A DNA stretch of 64,000 nt from Asterella californica (lineage: Eukaryota; Streptophyta; Marchantiopsida; Marchantiales; Aytoniaceae). Of this stretch, positions 10,968 to 20,004 are shown piece by piece (position 1 is the stretch's first letter; each line of letters starts with the position of its first letter). The notes below the pieces were generated by a model, which made no database searches, was not told the DNA's origin, and worked only from the letters and a program-made list of their open reading frames with translations. The stretch spans positions 21,050,001 to 21,114,000 of the forward strand of contig JAYKYS010000004.1 in NCBI GenBank assembly GCA_036924285.1, written 5' to 3'. Position numbers and translations under genes: made by a program.

Positions 10968-12182
10968 TCTTGCAGCCTCTGGAGCAGTTTCCTTCTGCTC
11001 ACCACCAACAACCTCCACCGCTACTGTGTGTAAAACTTCTGCAGTTCTAGCTGCAAACTCCACACTCTCTCTTATGACATCCCATGATGTCCAAGGATGA
11101 CGAACTCCACGTGCCTCGCCCCCAGCCTTTGCCTCCACCGACCCGGTAGGCAAAGAGCTCAAGAGTGCTCGAGCAGTAACACCCGTCGATCGCATCCGAC
11201 GCTGCTCAGCCAATCCAAGGCTAACAATCCATGTCAAGCAATTCAAGTCCATTGCTTGACCCAATACTTGACGACGTGCAGCCTCCGACACCGAAGCTAC
11301 TGCCGTCGTACCCGTAGTGAAACCCATCGCTCGCTCTCTCTCATCGGCATTGGGCTCCACCAACTGCCGTAATTGAGCATCCCACACAAGCCCAGGTCCT
11401 CCATCTCTGTAAGCATGTGACGCTGGAAAGCTTACCAATGTGAGTAACGCTACCATGGACCGTCCCACTAGGTTCACCACTGCCATGGGTGACCTATCGA
11501 CGACTCTCACTACTTGAGATCGTCGTCCTGCATCCAAGATGCTATCAACAGTGAGATGTGCTGGTCGTCTCACTCCATCGTGTGCTCGCTTAAGCACCTC
11601 TCTCGGTAACAAGTTCGTCCACCACAACCGTGGACGATGTGCACGAGATCCTACTCTCGCTGCATCCAACAACACTGCTGGTCCAATCCAAGATCGCACT
11701 TGGTGCACACTCGCCATCATCTGTGTACGAGCATCACCCAACAAAGGAACGTTCTCCAAGATGTACGCTGGAGAATCCATCTGATGCATCTGGAGATGTC
11801 GTAAGATCCGTAACATCTCCCAGAACATCCTAGATCGCGGGTCATGTAAACCCTGACCTCTCCCTGCACGCGTGTGACCTTGACATGGCCATCCGGCTAT
11901 CACCAAGTGAATGGTGCCCACAAACGTAAGATCCTGCGCCCCCAGCAGCGAAATATCCGACGGTAATGCTTGCTGGTATCCTCTAACAGCTGATATGGGC
12001 AACAACTCAGGATATCTCTGCACCAAACGTGCCACATGTCGCAATGAGATGCGTCTCGCAATCTCATCTCTCTCCACATACAAGTATCGCTGTACTTGTA
12101 TACCTGCCTGCAATACCGCAGCCAAACCTGTGTTGATCCCTCCAAACAGCTCCAGCACACATACACCTTCCTCTGGATACTG
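10965..12182 (-). CDS. DNMT3-like DNA (cytosine-5) methyltransferase domain of element E
   Basis: Transfers a methyl group from S-adenosylmethionine to cytosine C5 in DNA. There is no ATG at its head: the frame follows directly on Gag-Pro after one TGA (12183-12185), with nine residues leading to the first motif. Motif I is LELFGGINTGLAAVLQAG; motif II holds the acidic YVERD. Motif IV is AGWPCQGHTR with the catalytic Cys at about residue 92 counted from 12158. Motif VI is YILENVP, motif VIII is RVGSRAHRPRLWWTNL, and motif X is RRQVLGQAMD near residue 295. The spacing and the GIQV-RY, AHRPR-W-NL and RRQ-LG patterns resemble animal DNMT3 and plant DNMT3/DRM-type enzymes more than DNMT1. No ADD, PWWP or UBA domain is attached. 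The frame ends at the UAG at 10965. All core motifs are intact, so activity is plausible. Copy 2 has lost the catalytic Cys (WPSQ). Confidence 0.92.
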   Translation of the reverse strand, partial: QYPEEGVCVLELFGGINTGLAAVLQAGIQVQRYLYVERDEIARRISLRHVARLVQRYPELLPISAVRGYQQALPSDISLLGAQDLTFVGTIHLVIAGWPCQGHTRAGRGQGLHDPRSRMFWEMLRILRHLQMHQMDSPAYILENVPLLGDARTQMMASVHQVRSWIGPAVLLDAARVGSRAHRPRLWWTNLLPREVLKRAHDGVRRPAHLTVDSILDAGRRSQVVRVVDRSPMAVVNLVGRSMVALLTLVSFPASHAYRDGGPGLVWDAQLRQLVEPNADERERAMGFTTGTTAVASVSEAARRQVLGQAMDLNCLTWIVSLGLAEQRRMRSTGVTARALLSSLPTGSVEAKAGGEARGVRHPWTSWDVIRESVEFAARTAEVLHTVAVEVVGGEQKETAPEAAR

Positions 12183-12185
12183 TCA
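12183..12185 (-). other. TGA between Gag-Pro and DNMT; sense codon TGG in copy 2
   Basis: Copy 1 reads ATT GTG TGA CAG TAT. Copy 2 reads ATT GTG TGG CAA TAT at 51173-51187. The flanking frame is open in both directions. Either the TGA is a recent Trp-to-stop mutation in copy 1, or a leaky UGA-C stop was lost in copy 2. Given the G-to-A bias of the other nonsense changes here, a mutation in copy 1 is slightly more likely. Confidence 0.75.
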
Positions 12186-14999
12186 CACAATGGGAGTCGT
12201 ATCCAACGGTGATAAGGTCACAGGGTCAGTAGCAGGAACAACCCTTTGTTTCTCTACTGGTGATACAAAAGCTTCACTCCAAGCCTGCTGCACCAACTGA
12301 TCAGCATACTGCTGCAACTCTCCATTCGAACTCCAGAGTGGCACATCCAAGGCAGATGGTATTAACGTAGACATGCTAGGCATGTCCTCCACCTCCTCAT
12401 AGATCGGAGTATCCTCCCCATGGGCATTACCCTCCAACAACTCGTCCGACCAAGTGATGATCGAACTGAACCCTGCAACGGATGCCATCGTTCCTGGTGT
12501 AGGCTCCGTCGTCCCAACTCTAGCACTGAACCGCACTGGTAAGCGGCTCACTCGTCCCTCACCGGACTGCCAACCTGGTCTGTAAGATGCTGTCTCTGCC
12601 CAGTAGTCAATCACGAACCCCATAGGGTACAACACAGCACCTCCCACCAATACATCATAAGACTCTGCGGCTGTAACCATGGCCTTGGCCTTCACCATAG
12701 AGCCATCCGTGGGATGATCTGGCCGAACTCTCACCGTCAACATCTCCCGTGTCATGTGTAGAGCCGTACCTCCTGATCCCCCTAGAGATGTCTGCAACTG
12801 GAATGGACATCTCTCTATCTCGGACTTCTTCAGACCCAAACCAATACACGCCGCCTTTCCCAACATTAACGGTTGGGCTCCAGAGTCTAACAAGACCTTC
12901 TGGGGTCGATACACTTTCTCTGAAGGTGCCACCAAACAGAAGATACCACTTCTGTTGTCCAACAACACCACACCTGGTGCCAAACTAGCACGGTCAATCG
13001 CCGGCCTAGCTGGTAACTCATCTAACCTAGCAGCCGCCGCTTGCCAAGTACCACTAGTAGCTGTCCTGATCCTCGACTCCATGGACACGTCTACCGCCTC
13101 TCGCTGCACTACTTCAGCACTAGAGGTAACTACATCCTCGCTCTCACTGAGCGTGGCCGCCAACTGGAACACTGGAGCCAAGTTGACTCCCAATGCCCTC
13201 ATATCCGTGGCTGAGAATAGTGGGGCTCGCAAAACTGCTGTAGCCGCCCCCAACATCGGGTTCGACGTCGCATCCACAGACGTCGAAGGTGGACTCACAT
13301 CACACCCATTCCTGGATGTCGATGCCTCCAACTCTACTGCACCATCGGTAGGTCGTTTAGGAACCATAGATGTGGTCCTCAACGCCTCCGATAACGTGAA
13401 CGACTGGGGAAGCCTGGCTTGTCTACCAGCCTCCCCGCGTTGTGGATCCAACTCCACTGACGCACCTCGTGGCTCAGAGGCACGTACTGCACCTCTAGTC
13501 ACTGCCGCAGATGCCTCAATCTGCGCCACACCAGCCATGAAGTCGAAGTCACCTCCTTCTCCTCCATAAGACGTGGAAGCCTCTGTTCCACCTGACCTCC
13601 GCTGAGCCATGGCCATACTAGCTATCCTCTGCTCCAACTGCTCAATCCGAGCAGCCATACCTACTTCTGACGTCGTAGCAAGCGGTGGACCGACCGGTCC
13701 TCTCCCAGGTGCTGGACCTCTACCTCCAGCTCGACCACCACGGCCTCCCTGAGCTCCTCCGCCTCGTCCACGATCAGCCTTCCCTTGTCGCAACTCGGGA
13801 TGGAGATCAAAACAACGGTCACTATTGTGACCAGGTCGTCCGCAATGCTCACATTGCCTAGGTACTGCGTGAGACGTCCCTGATGTCCCTGACGTCTCAT
13901 AACCTCTCCTCTGTGGACAGTCCCTCTGCTGATGAGGACCATCACACGTCCAGCAAGGACCCGCTTGCTGCTGACTAGAGAAGGACGGCATGGGCTTCTG
14001 CCCACCAGATCCTCCTACACCTCCCTGCGATCGTGACTGCTCTGCACGATCCTTACCACCACCACCACCACGCTGTTGCGTAGCCTGTGATCCTCGAGAA
14101 GAGGTGGTCGCTCCATGTGGTGTCTCCTTGCTGAACCCAGCAACCACCACTCTCTCCTCCACCATGTTGAGCTCAATCCGCTCAGCCAGACTAAAGACAA
14201 CCGCCAACGTCGGAGCGGTATCTCTAAGAAGAGTAGCATCTCTAACTCTCCTACGCAGCTCCCGGTCTAGTATCCCATACCAGAACTGGACTGCCTGTGC
14301 TTCCGTCACCCCTTGGGTAACGCTGATCAACCGCCTCATGCGAGTAAACGCCTCGCGTAGGCTCTCTCCAGTCTTCCGCTGGAACTCCTGCAGACTCCTC
14401 AACTTGTCGGTCCGCACACCCTGATAGTTCTTCCTCAAACATTGGAAGAACTGAACCACAGGGTTAAACCCTGGTGGTATCCCGCTCACACTACCACCTG
14501 CTCCACTACTTGTGGATGCACCGGTAGTAGGTACTCCGCCACCTGTGGCTGCACCACTGCTACTGGCACCCGAACTCGCAGGTGCTACGCCTCCCGAAAC
14601 TGCGCCAGTAGTGATAGAAACGTAGTTGGGAGACCAATGTTGTCTCCACAACTCGATCTCAACACTGTAATCTCGCCTGAACTCATGATAATCGTCCATC
14701 GGCGGTCCCTCCAAGTGCTGGAACAAACCCTTCCACGCCATGAAGGGTGTAAACAGCTGTGGGTTCCGCATCTGCTGCAGATCGCACCAACTGTCGAACT
14801 CCTGGATGAAGTCATCCAGCTCAATGGTACCAACTGTATCCGAGTAACGTCGAGGCCCCTTCGTGGCCCCATAGATCTCGTCCATGTCCCACAACAACGG
14901 TGTGGTGACACTAGACTCACCACCAGAAAACGCGCTGTCTGCGTCTGACTCGTCCTCTGGAACAACCGACGGCAATGGTGTAGGTAGTCGGTACCTCAC
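12183..14999 (-). CDS. gag-pro: Gag-protease of element E
   Basis: 938 codons, uninterrupted. The annotated start is GTG at 14999; the aligned codon in copy 2 is ATG (48775-48777), so I take this as the ancestral start. No ATG lies between it and the upstream in-frame TAG. A retrotransposon Gag domain covers roughly residues 60-290, with a Ser/Gly/Ala-rich insert at 130-175. Two zinc knuckles follow: Cys349, Cys352, His356, Cys361 (CX2CX3HX4C), and Cys383, Cys386, His391, Cys396 (CX2CX4HX4C). Then comes a Gly/Arg-rich RNA-binding-like stretch. The aspartic protease active site is VLLDSGAQPL with Asp705. The frame ends in TGA at 12183-12185 and continues in frame into the methyltransferase. 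Copy 2 has TGG (Trp) at that TGA, so Gag-Pro-DNMT may originally be one protein. Confidence 0.9.
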   Translation of the reverse strand: MRYRLPTPLPSVVPEDESDADSAFSGGESSVTTPLLWDMDEIYGATKGPRRYSDTVGTIELDDFIQEFDSWCDLQQMRNPQLFTPFMAWKGLFQHLEGPPMDDYHEFRRDYSVEIELWRQHWSPNYVSITTGAVSGGVAPASSGASSSGAATGGGVPTTGASTSSGAGGSVSGIPPGFNPVVQFFQCLRKNYQGVRTDKLRSLQEFQRKTGESLREAFTRMRRLISVTQGVTEAQAVQFWYGILDRELRRRVRDATLLRDTAPTLAVVFSLAERIELNMVEERVVVAGFSKETPHGATTSSRGSQATQQRGGGGGKDRAEQSRSQGGVGGSGGQKPMPSFSSQQQAGPCWTCDGPHQQRDCPQRRGYETSGTSGTSHAVPRQCEHCGRPGHNSDRCFDLHPELRQGKADRGRGGGAQGGRGGRAGGRGPAPGRGPVGPPLATTSEVGMAARIEQLEQRIASMAMAQRRSGGTEASTSYGGEGGDFDFMAGVAQIEASAAVTRGAVRASEPRGASVELDPQRGEAGRQARLPQSFTLSEALRTTSMVPKRPTDGAVELEASTSRNGCDVSPPSTSVDATSNPMLGAATAVLRAPLFSATDMRALGVNLAPVFQLAATLSESEDVVTSSAEVVQREAVDVSMESRIRTATSGTWQAAAARLDELPARPAIDRASLAPGVVLLDNRSGIFCLVAPSEKVYRPQKVLLDSGAQPLMLGKAACIGLGLKKSEIERCPFQLQTSLGGSGGTALHMTREMLTVRVRPDHPTDGSMVKAKAMVTAAESYDVLVGGAVLYPMGFVIDYWAETASYRPGWQSGEGRVSRLPVRFSARVGTTEPTPGTMASVAGFSSIITWSDELLEGNAHGEDTPIYEEVEDMPSMSTLIPSALDVPLWSSNGELQQYADQLVQQAWSEAFVSPVEKQRVVPATDPVTLSPLDTTPIV

Positions 15000-16205
15000 C
15001 CCACTCCGTGTATACCCACTGTCGGAGAAGTCCCCACCAGAACCTCCCGAGAACTCCGAGATGAGAGAATCCCGCTAGCACACTCCCCAACCGGAAGTCG
15101 CAATCTCCGTCACCACCGTAACCACCACTTGCCTAACCCCGCTCCTACTGAGCTCACCTATCCCCTACTAGGACGGTCAAGGTAAGGGCAACCTGTACCT
15201 GCCATCACCACAGGCAGCCTCTCACGGTCTGTTGGTCGTCACTCCAACCGCACCGTGAGAGAGACAAAGGTAGTCTGACTGGTATGCAACTCCAGCCTCA
15301 CTACCGACAGCACACTGGAGTGAACTCACTCCGGAAATCAAGCGCCAACACAAGCAAACGCGGCGCACAAACAGGAAGCAGAGTATGGAGGGGTTCCAAC
15401 CACAAGAAGTCCAAACGATAACCCTCCACACTCAAACATTCACATAAAGAGAAACCCAGCCCCACCCGGACTGACGACTCCTTGTCGGTGACCACATGCA
15501 CAATATATGGTCACCAACAGTCGTAACTGACACTGGAGGTCACTAACTAGATGTCCACACCTCTAGTAGCTCCAAAAACATCCACGTGGTAGCTCTACTA
15601 GCTCACCCAAGACAACTGCCATCAATTGCCTCCATAAGCGCCTCTACGGTGTAGGCAAACACTACCACAACTATAGCTTCCCCCTAACACTGTGGGGTCG
15701 CCTTACCACTCCTCTAGGGACGTGCGAGAAGGTCTCCTACTACCTTATACAAGTCCATAAGTACTTGCACGCATCCCTATAGGACACCAAGAGCTATTGA
15801 TCTAGTGGTAAAGCCAAAGCTAAGACTACAGAGTCAGGAGTCCAGGTCCAGGAATAGTGTTGGGATGGGTGACCAGCTGGTTTTATCCTTCCCACACACC
15901 TGAAGCTTGGATACCTCTCTCACGCACGCCAGCAAGCTGGCTTGCGGCGGACGCGGGCTCGGACTCAAGCTCAGGCTCAGCTCCGCTCCGCCTCCGCACT
16001 CTCGCACTCCGCTCTCACGCACCTCTGCTCCTCGAAGCCTCTAAACGCCTCCTAACACGCACTCCACACCTCGACACTGCTCCAAACAATCAACCACGAA
16101 CGGCAACGCCCGAAGATACCAGCGGACGATTTCCGATTTCAGATCTGCGAGCTCTTACTGAACTCCGCCTCGACCTGCACTCAGTTCTTTGAGTAATCTG
16201 AATAG
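15000..16205 (-). other. 5' leader of E copy 1
   Basis: This 1.2-kb leader lies between the 5' repeat and the gag start. Stretches match the leader of copy 2 (47441-48774), for example around 16020 and 47780. No conserved protein is seen. It holds a tRNA-like/5S-like motif on the plus strand (15795-15900), antisense to the element. I could not identify a standard primer-binding site next to the 5' repeat. Confidence 0.6.
15795..15900 (+). other. tRNA-like and 5S rRNA-like promoter motif in the E leader
   Basis: GATCTAGTGGTAAAG near 15799 resembles the D-arm/A-box of tRNA-Glu/Gly genes. About 50 bases later GTGTTGGGATGGGTGACC matches the conserved internal control region of plant 5S rRNA (GGATGGGTGACC, followed by CTGG two bases later). 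Copy 2 keeps both on its minus strand (47939-48030), slightly mutated. It is too incomplete to be a 5S or tRNA gene. A captured pol III promoter, as in Cassandra-type elements, is one explanation. Confidence 0.35.
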
Positions 16206-16766
16206 GCGCATAGTGCGCATACACATCGCTACACAACATACATCGCTGTCAGAGGTACACCACACATATACATAACACATGGACGATGTCATACACATAC
16301 ACAAGTGTACCACAATCGCCCCCCTAACTGGCGGTTAGGTCCCTCGGCTAGGTTGACCGAGTGCGAAGTGGCGCATCCCGGTAAGGCCGTTAGTGCCGTT
16401 AGGGCGAGTTGGGGAGAGAGCCCACTAGGGGTAAACTTCGCAGGTAGGGCTTGGAGGCCTTAGTTCTTTGAGTTGAGCCTTCAAGCTCCAGGCTATGGTG
16501 GATAGTCTAGTTGAGTGTAACCTGGATTCTCTTCGCGTTTAGAGTGGATTTGGCTTGACCGTTTGTGAGTAATCCTTGTTGTGGTGTTGGAGATGGTAAT
16601 CTCTGTATTCAGATTACTCAAAGAACTAAGGCCTCCAAGCCCTACCTGCGAAGTTTACCCCTAGTGGGCTCTCTCCCCAACTCGCCCTAACGGCACTAAC
16701 GGCCTTACCGGGATGCGCCACTTCGCACTCGGTCAACCTAGCCAAGGGGCCCAAACTGACGTGACA
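16206..16766 (-). repeat. Rearranged 5' terminal repeat of E copy 1
   Basis: 16618-16766 is the first 150 bp of unit A in the element's orientation (starts TGTCACGTCAG at 16766). 16347-16617 is unit A in the opposite orientation. 16316-16345 is a second polypurine tract, and 16213-16315 is another B unit. The switch point falls at ACTCAAAGAACT, a word present both inside unit A and at the start of the leader. A foldback or inversion through this short inverted repeat explains it. Confidence 0.75.
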
Positions 16767-16965
16767 GGTTTCATTCATGAGAGGAAGAGGATACTTGTTC
16801 TTGACAGTAACCTTATTAAGTGCACAGTAGTCTGCACACATGCAGATACCACCATCCTTCTTGATCACGAATAAAATCGGTGCAGCATAAGGTGATATGT
16901 TGGGTCGTAAGATATCTTGAGCTACCAACTCTTTCAACTGAATCTTCAGCTCTGTTAATCAAACG
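16767..16965 (-). pseudogene. Element D reverse transcriptase, N-terminal fragment
   Basis: The frame reads [19 protein letters not shown], then a [16 protein letters not shown] block and [20 protein letters not shown], the standard start of a Ty3/gypsy RT. It is cut at 16766 by the end of element E. The palm with the catalytic Asp pair is missing. A frameshift near 16965 separates it from the protease. Confidence 0.85.
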
Positions 16966-18967
16966 ACATGCGTCTTGATGGCACTGCAATAGATGTAGCC
17001 CCTAGAATCAGATCAATGGCATGATCCAAGGCTCTCCTCGGAGGAAGTCCTGTTGGTAACTGATCCGTCATTATATGAGAATACCTCTCAATCAGTACTT
17101 GCATATCATGGTGTATGAGAAGAGCAACAATACGTCCTTCCTCATCCGTCTCCACCTTGGGTTTAGACATCACTGCAATCCAAGCTTCATCTACCGACTT
17201 GATCTGCTTTCCAAACTGCTTAGCTGTGCAGATTTGAAATGCCACTTTGGCTTGTTGGAACTTACGGACAACATGGTTTGTCTCATTGGGTCTCTCTTTG
17301 ATGATCAATGGATGTGGTTTACCTAAACCCCCCTGATCCATGACTACGACGTTCCCTTCTTGCACATCTAGCTTTGCCTTGGTCTCTTGTAACCAAGACC
17401 ATGACAAGATACCCTCCATTGTGTCACCTAAGTTCATAACTAGGAATTCATGCTTCCTTGTCACCCCTCCAACAGTAATAAGAACACTCATGAGCTTTTC
17501 GGTAACAGTTGTGCTGTCTTGCACAAACCTCACCAATAACGGGCTGATGATCTTGGTTCTAGTCACCCCTAAGCTCTTGACTAATTTTTCATCCAAGACA
17601 TTCACATCTGCTCCAATATCAATAAGCAAACAACATCGTGTGTTTCCTATTTTCACTTCAATCCATAACATAAAATCCCCATGTTCTATCAAATGTTCAC
17701 CAGCACATACCTCTGCTCCAGTAGTCACATCAATTGGTTCTTCAACACTAGTTGTCTCCTCAGCTGTCAACCCACGAACGTTGCTCGCTGTTGAATGTCG
17801 AGGACACTCACGAGCGATGTGATCATGCCGTCCGCAACGAAAACAAATGATCGTCCTTGACGATGTAGTACTGCTAGCTCCACTGCTTTTAGCACCTGAA
17901 GTCGAAGCTTGGTTGGATTCTGCATTGGATGCATAAGATCCAATAGATCGTGTCTGAGTGGGACCGCGAGTCACTCCTTGCTGTTGAGATCCACGAGGAA
18001 ACCTTCTTCCTGATGCACCAATTCTTCCACCACCACGCTCTCTACCACCTCTACTCTGAGAGGACGTTATCTGTCCTTGAAGATTGCACCAAAATCCTCT
18101 ACTAGGCTCGCCAACACTTGTTTCACGCTAAAACTTGGAGGGCTGCACGGTATAGTTACGTTCTCTAGTGTTCTCTGCTGCTTCCAGAAATGCAAACAAG
18201 TCTTGCATGTCCTCGGACTTATGAAACATAACCCAGCTATCAAACACACTAGCATAGAAACCTTGCAGATCTTTCTTCAAGTGAAACAGCAAGTCGGTGC
18301 GATCCACCATGTGCAAACAAGTAACCAACTTAGAAAATCGCTGGAGATACTGTCTGATACTCCCTGTCTGTCTCAAATGAATGAGCTCTAGTCGAAACTG
18401 TGTAGCTTCATCCACTGGTACCAAATGTCATCGGAGTTCATCTTTCAGCTCTAGCCAAGTGGACATAGGAGTTGTACCGTTCAAACTCCTCATCCGCTGT
18501 TGACCTCCATATCATTCCTTAGCCTCTCCTTCCAGTCTACTAACAGCATAGGTGAACCAACTGCGCTCGTCGAGATTCTCCAGGTAATTCTCCATTTCTG
18601 TAATCCATAACTCAAACTTGGAAACGCTTTTCTCACCGTTGAAGACTGATGGTGTCGCTGGTTCAGCCCACTTCACTGTCCGCTTGTGCCCTTCTTTGGC
18701 TGAGTTGCGTTCCGCAACATTCTCTTGCACCTTCTGTGACCCATCTTCATTCTTATCTGCTTGAGCAATATCAACTGCTCCTTCACCTGGTAGTGCTAAA
18801 ACCTTGACTTGCTCGATTTGCAGCTCCGCTTCCTTCTCTTGTGTCGTTTTTGCTTGAGTTAAATCCGCCTCAAGCACCTTGTTCTTAGCTTCCACTTGCT
18901 CAAGTCGGCCTTCCAACTTTCTCAGCAATGCTTTCATCTCGTCCAACTCGGTCGACACAGCCTCCAT
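16955..18967 (-). pseudogene. Element D Gag and protease, decayed
   Basis: Gag starts at ATG 18967 (MEAVSTELDEMKALLRKLEG), 34 bases after the primer-binding site. A coiled coil comes first, then a Gag core (PATPSVFNGEKSVSKFELW ... FRLELIHLRQTGSI). One CCHC knuckle (CFRCGRHDHIAREC) follows near 17830. The protease motif is LLIDIGADVNVL, where Thr or Ser is expected between Asp and Gly, so the active site is damaged. In-frame stops at about 18512 (TGA for Trp), 18422 (TGA for Arg) and 18125 (TAG for Gln) are all C-to-T type changes. The length is normal for a chromovirus Gag-Pro. It is dead but well preserved. Confidence 0.88.
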
Positions 18968-19000
18968 TATCGATGGTGTTTAGCAAAGACTCAACTTGAG

Positions 19001-19015
19001 CCTGCTCTGATACCA
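19001..19015 (-). other. Primer-binding site of element D (initiator tRNA-Met)
   Basis: The minus strand reads TGGTATCAGAGCAGG, complementary to the 3' end of plant initiator tRNA-Met. It lies two bases inside the LTR end at 19018. This is the classical site for priming minus-strand DNA. Confidence 0.9.
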
Positions 19016-19017
19016 AC

Positions 19018-20004
19018 TGTAACGTTCAACCGCAAATCACGGAATCGAGTCGTCCGTCTCTAACCAATGAGTTGCCGAACGTGAACCTCTCTGAAGACCT
19101 GTATACTTATTTGTGTCTCCAGATCCAGTTCGTTAAACTTTCCGTTAATAAACACCAAGGATTGGATAATCGTCGGACGGGTTTAGAATAACCAACTAGT
19201 CTTTTGCATGTCTCTGGTCAATCTTAGGTTACTAAACACATGTGCAACTATTCACGACCTGGGTTGCATAAAATTTGGGCAGCGCTTCCACTATTGGTGA
19301 TCAAGTCGGAACGTCAAGACCCACAAGGAGCAACCGCCAAGACTAGGAGACCTAGTAGATGCTAGGAAGTAGAAAGGTAAAGTAATTACACCGAAATAAA
19401 GTCAACACAACACCAAATGCGCCCAACTCAATTTTGGCACACAACCCAAGCCTACTTATCAGAATGGAGAAAATCACGGGCTCATATACATTACATGGCG
19501 TTTACTTGCTGACAAGGTCACGCAGTGCTCTTGGACCGGCAATTCTTCACAATTCAGCAACTCTACTATGAGAAATTAACTCCAGAACTAAGACTTCACC
19601 AGAGACCTCTTATCACTCTGAACGCTCTGATTTTTCAGTCCACAGATCAGATCTGAAGTCAACGATCTAAGCTACACCATATCCTTCCTATTGATCACAG
19701 GTCGGCTCTCAAGGTCTACTCTCCGGATCTACTCTCCAAGGAGTCTGATGTGCATTCAATTCTAGCTCTCTATTTTCTGAACTCAAAGGTAATATTTCTC
19801 TACTTTGAAAAATACAGTCTCTTCTTCCTCATCACCAAGAGTGCTCTCTCTCCAAAGACTGAAAACTGATAATGACTCCTTTAGGGTTTGCGATCCTCTT
19901 TATCTTGGTCTCATTGAGTCTTCTTGTGACCATGCAGCTGCAAACATTTTGATAATCATTGCCCGCATAACATCTGGTTTGGGATAAAGCAAAAAGGTGT
20001 TACA
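19018..20004 (-). repeat. 5' LTR of element D
   Basis: 987 bp, with TGTAAC at one end and GTTACA at the other. The primer-binding site follows directly at 19015. It matches 1-363 and most of 20041-20961. Confidence 0.88.

Larger units (their letters stand above)
7171..16766 (-). mobile_element. Element E copy 1: gypsy-type retrotransposon with DNA methyltransferase and PHD finger
   Basis: Gene order in the element's direction is Gag-protease, DNMT3-like methyltransferase, RT-RNase H-integrase-PHD, all in one reading frame with two single stop codons. RNase H follows RT and precedes integrase, which is the Ty3/gypsy order. The 3' end has a polypurine tract (7681-7697), then unit B1, unit A2 and unit B2. 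The 5' end is rearranged by an inverted duplication (16206-16766). Flanking 4-mers are GTAA (left) and GGTT (right), so no clean target duplication remains. The left flank is gene G territory and the right flank is the RT of element D. The coding frames carry no frameshift, so this is the youngest-looking element of the window. A second, decayed copy is at 47150-53811. Confidence 0.92.

Noticed and set aside
10965..12158. DNMT as a captured host gene with its own promoter or introns
   Set aside because: It lies in frame with Gag-Pro and Pol in two separate copies, without introns or its own ATG, so it is part of the element.
7904..14948. Many plus-strand open frames opposite element E
   Set aside because: Mirror frames of the high-GC minus-strand coding sequence; no independent motifs.
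15857..15900. A genuine 5S rRNA gene
   Set aside because: Only the internal control region is similar; the 5' third and 3' end of 5S are absent and spacing to the A-box is wrong.
7171..16766. Element E as a DIRS/Ngaro tyrosine-recombinase element
   Set aside because: Split repeats fit, but the encoded integrase has HHCC and a DDE triad, and no tyrosine recombinase is present.
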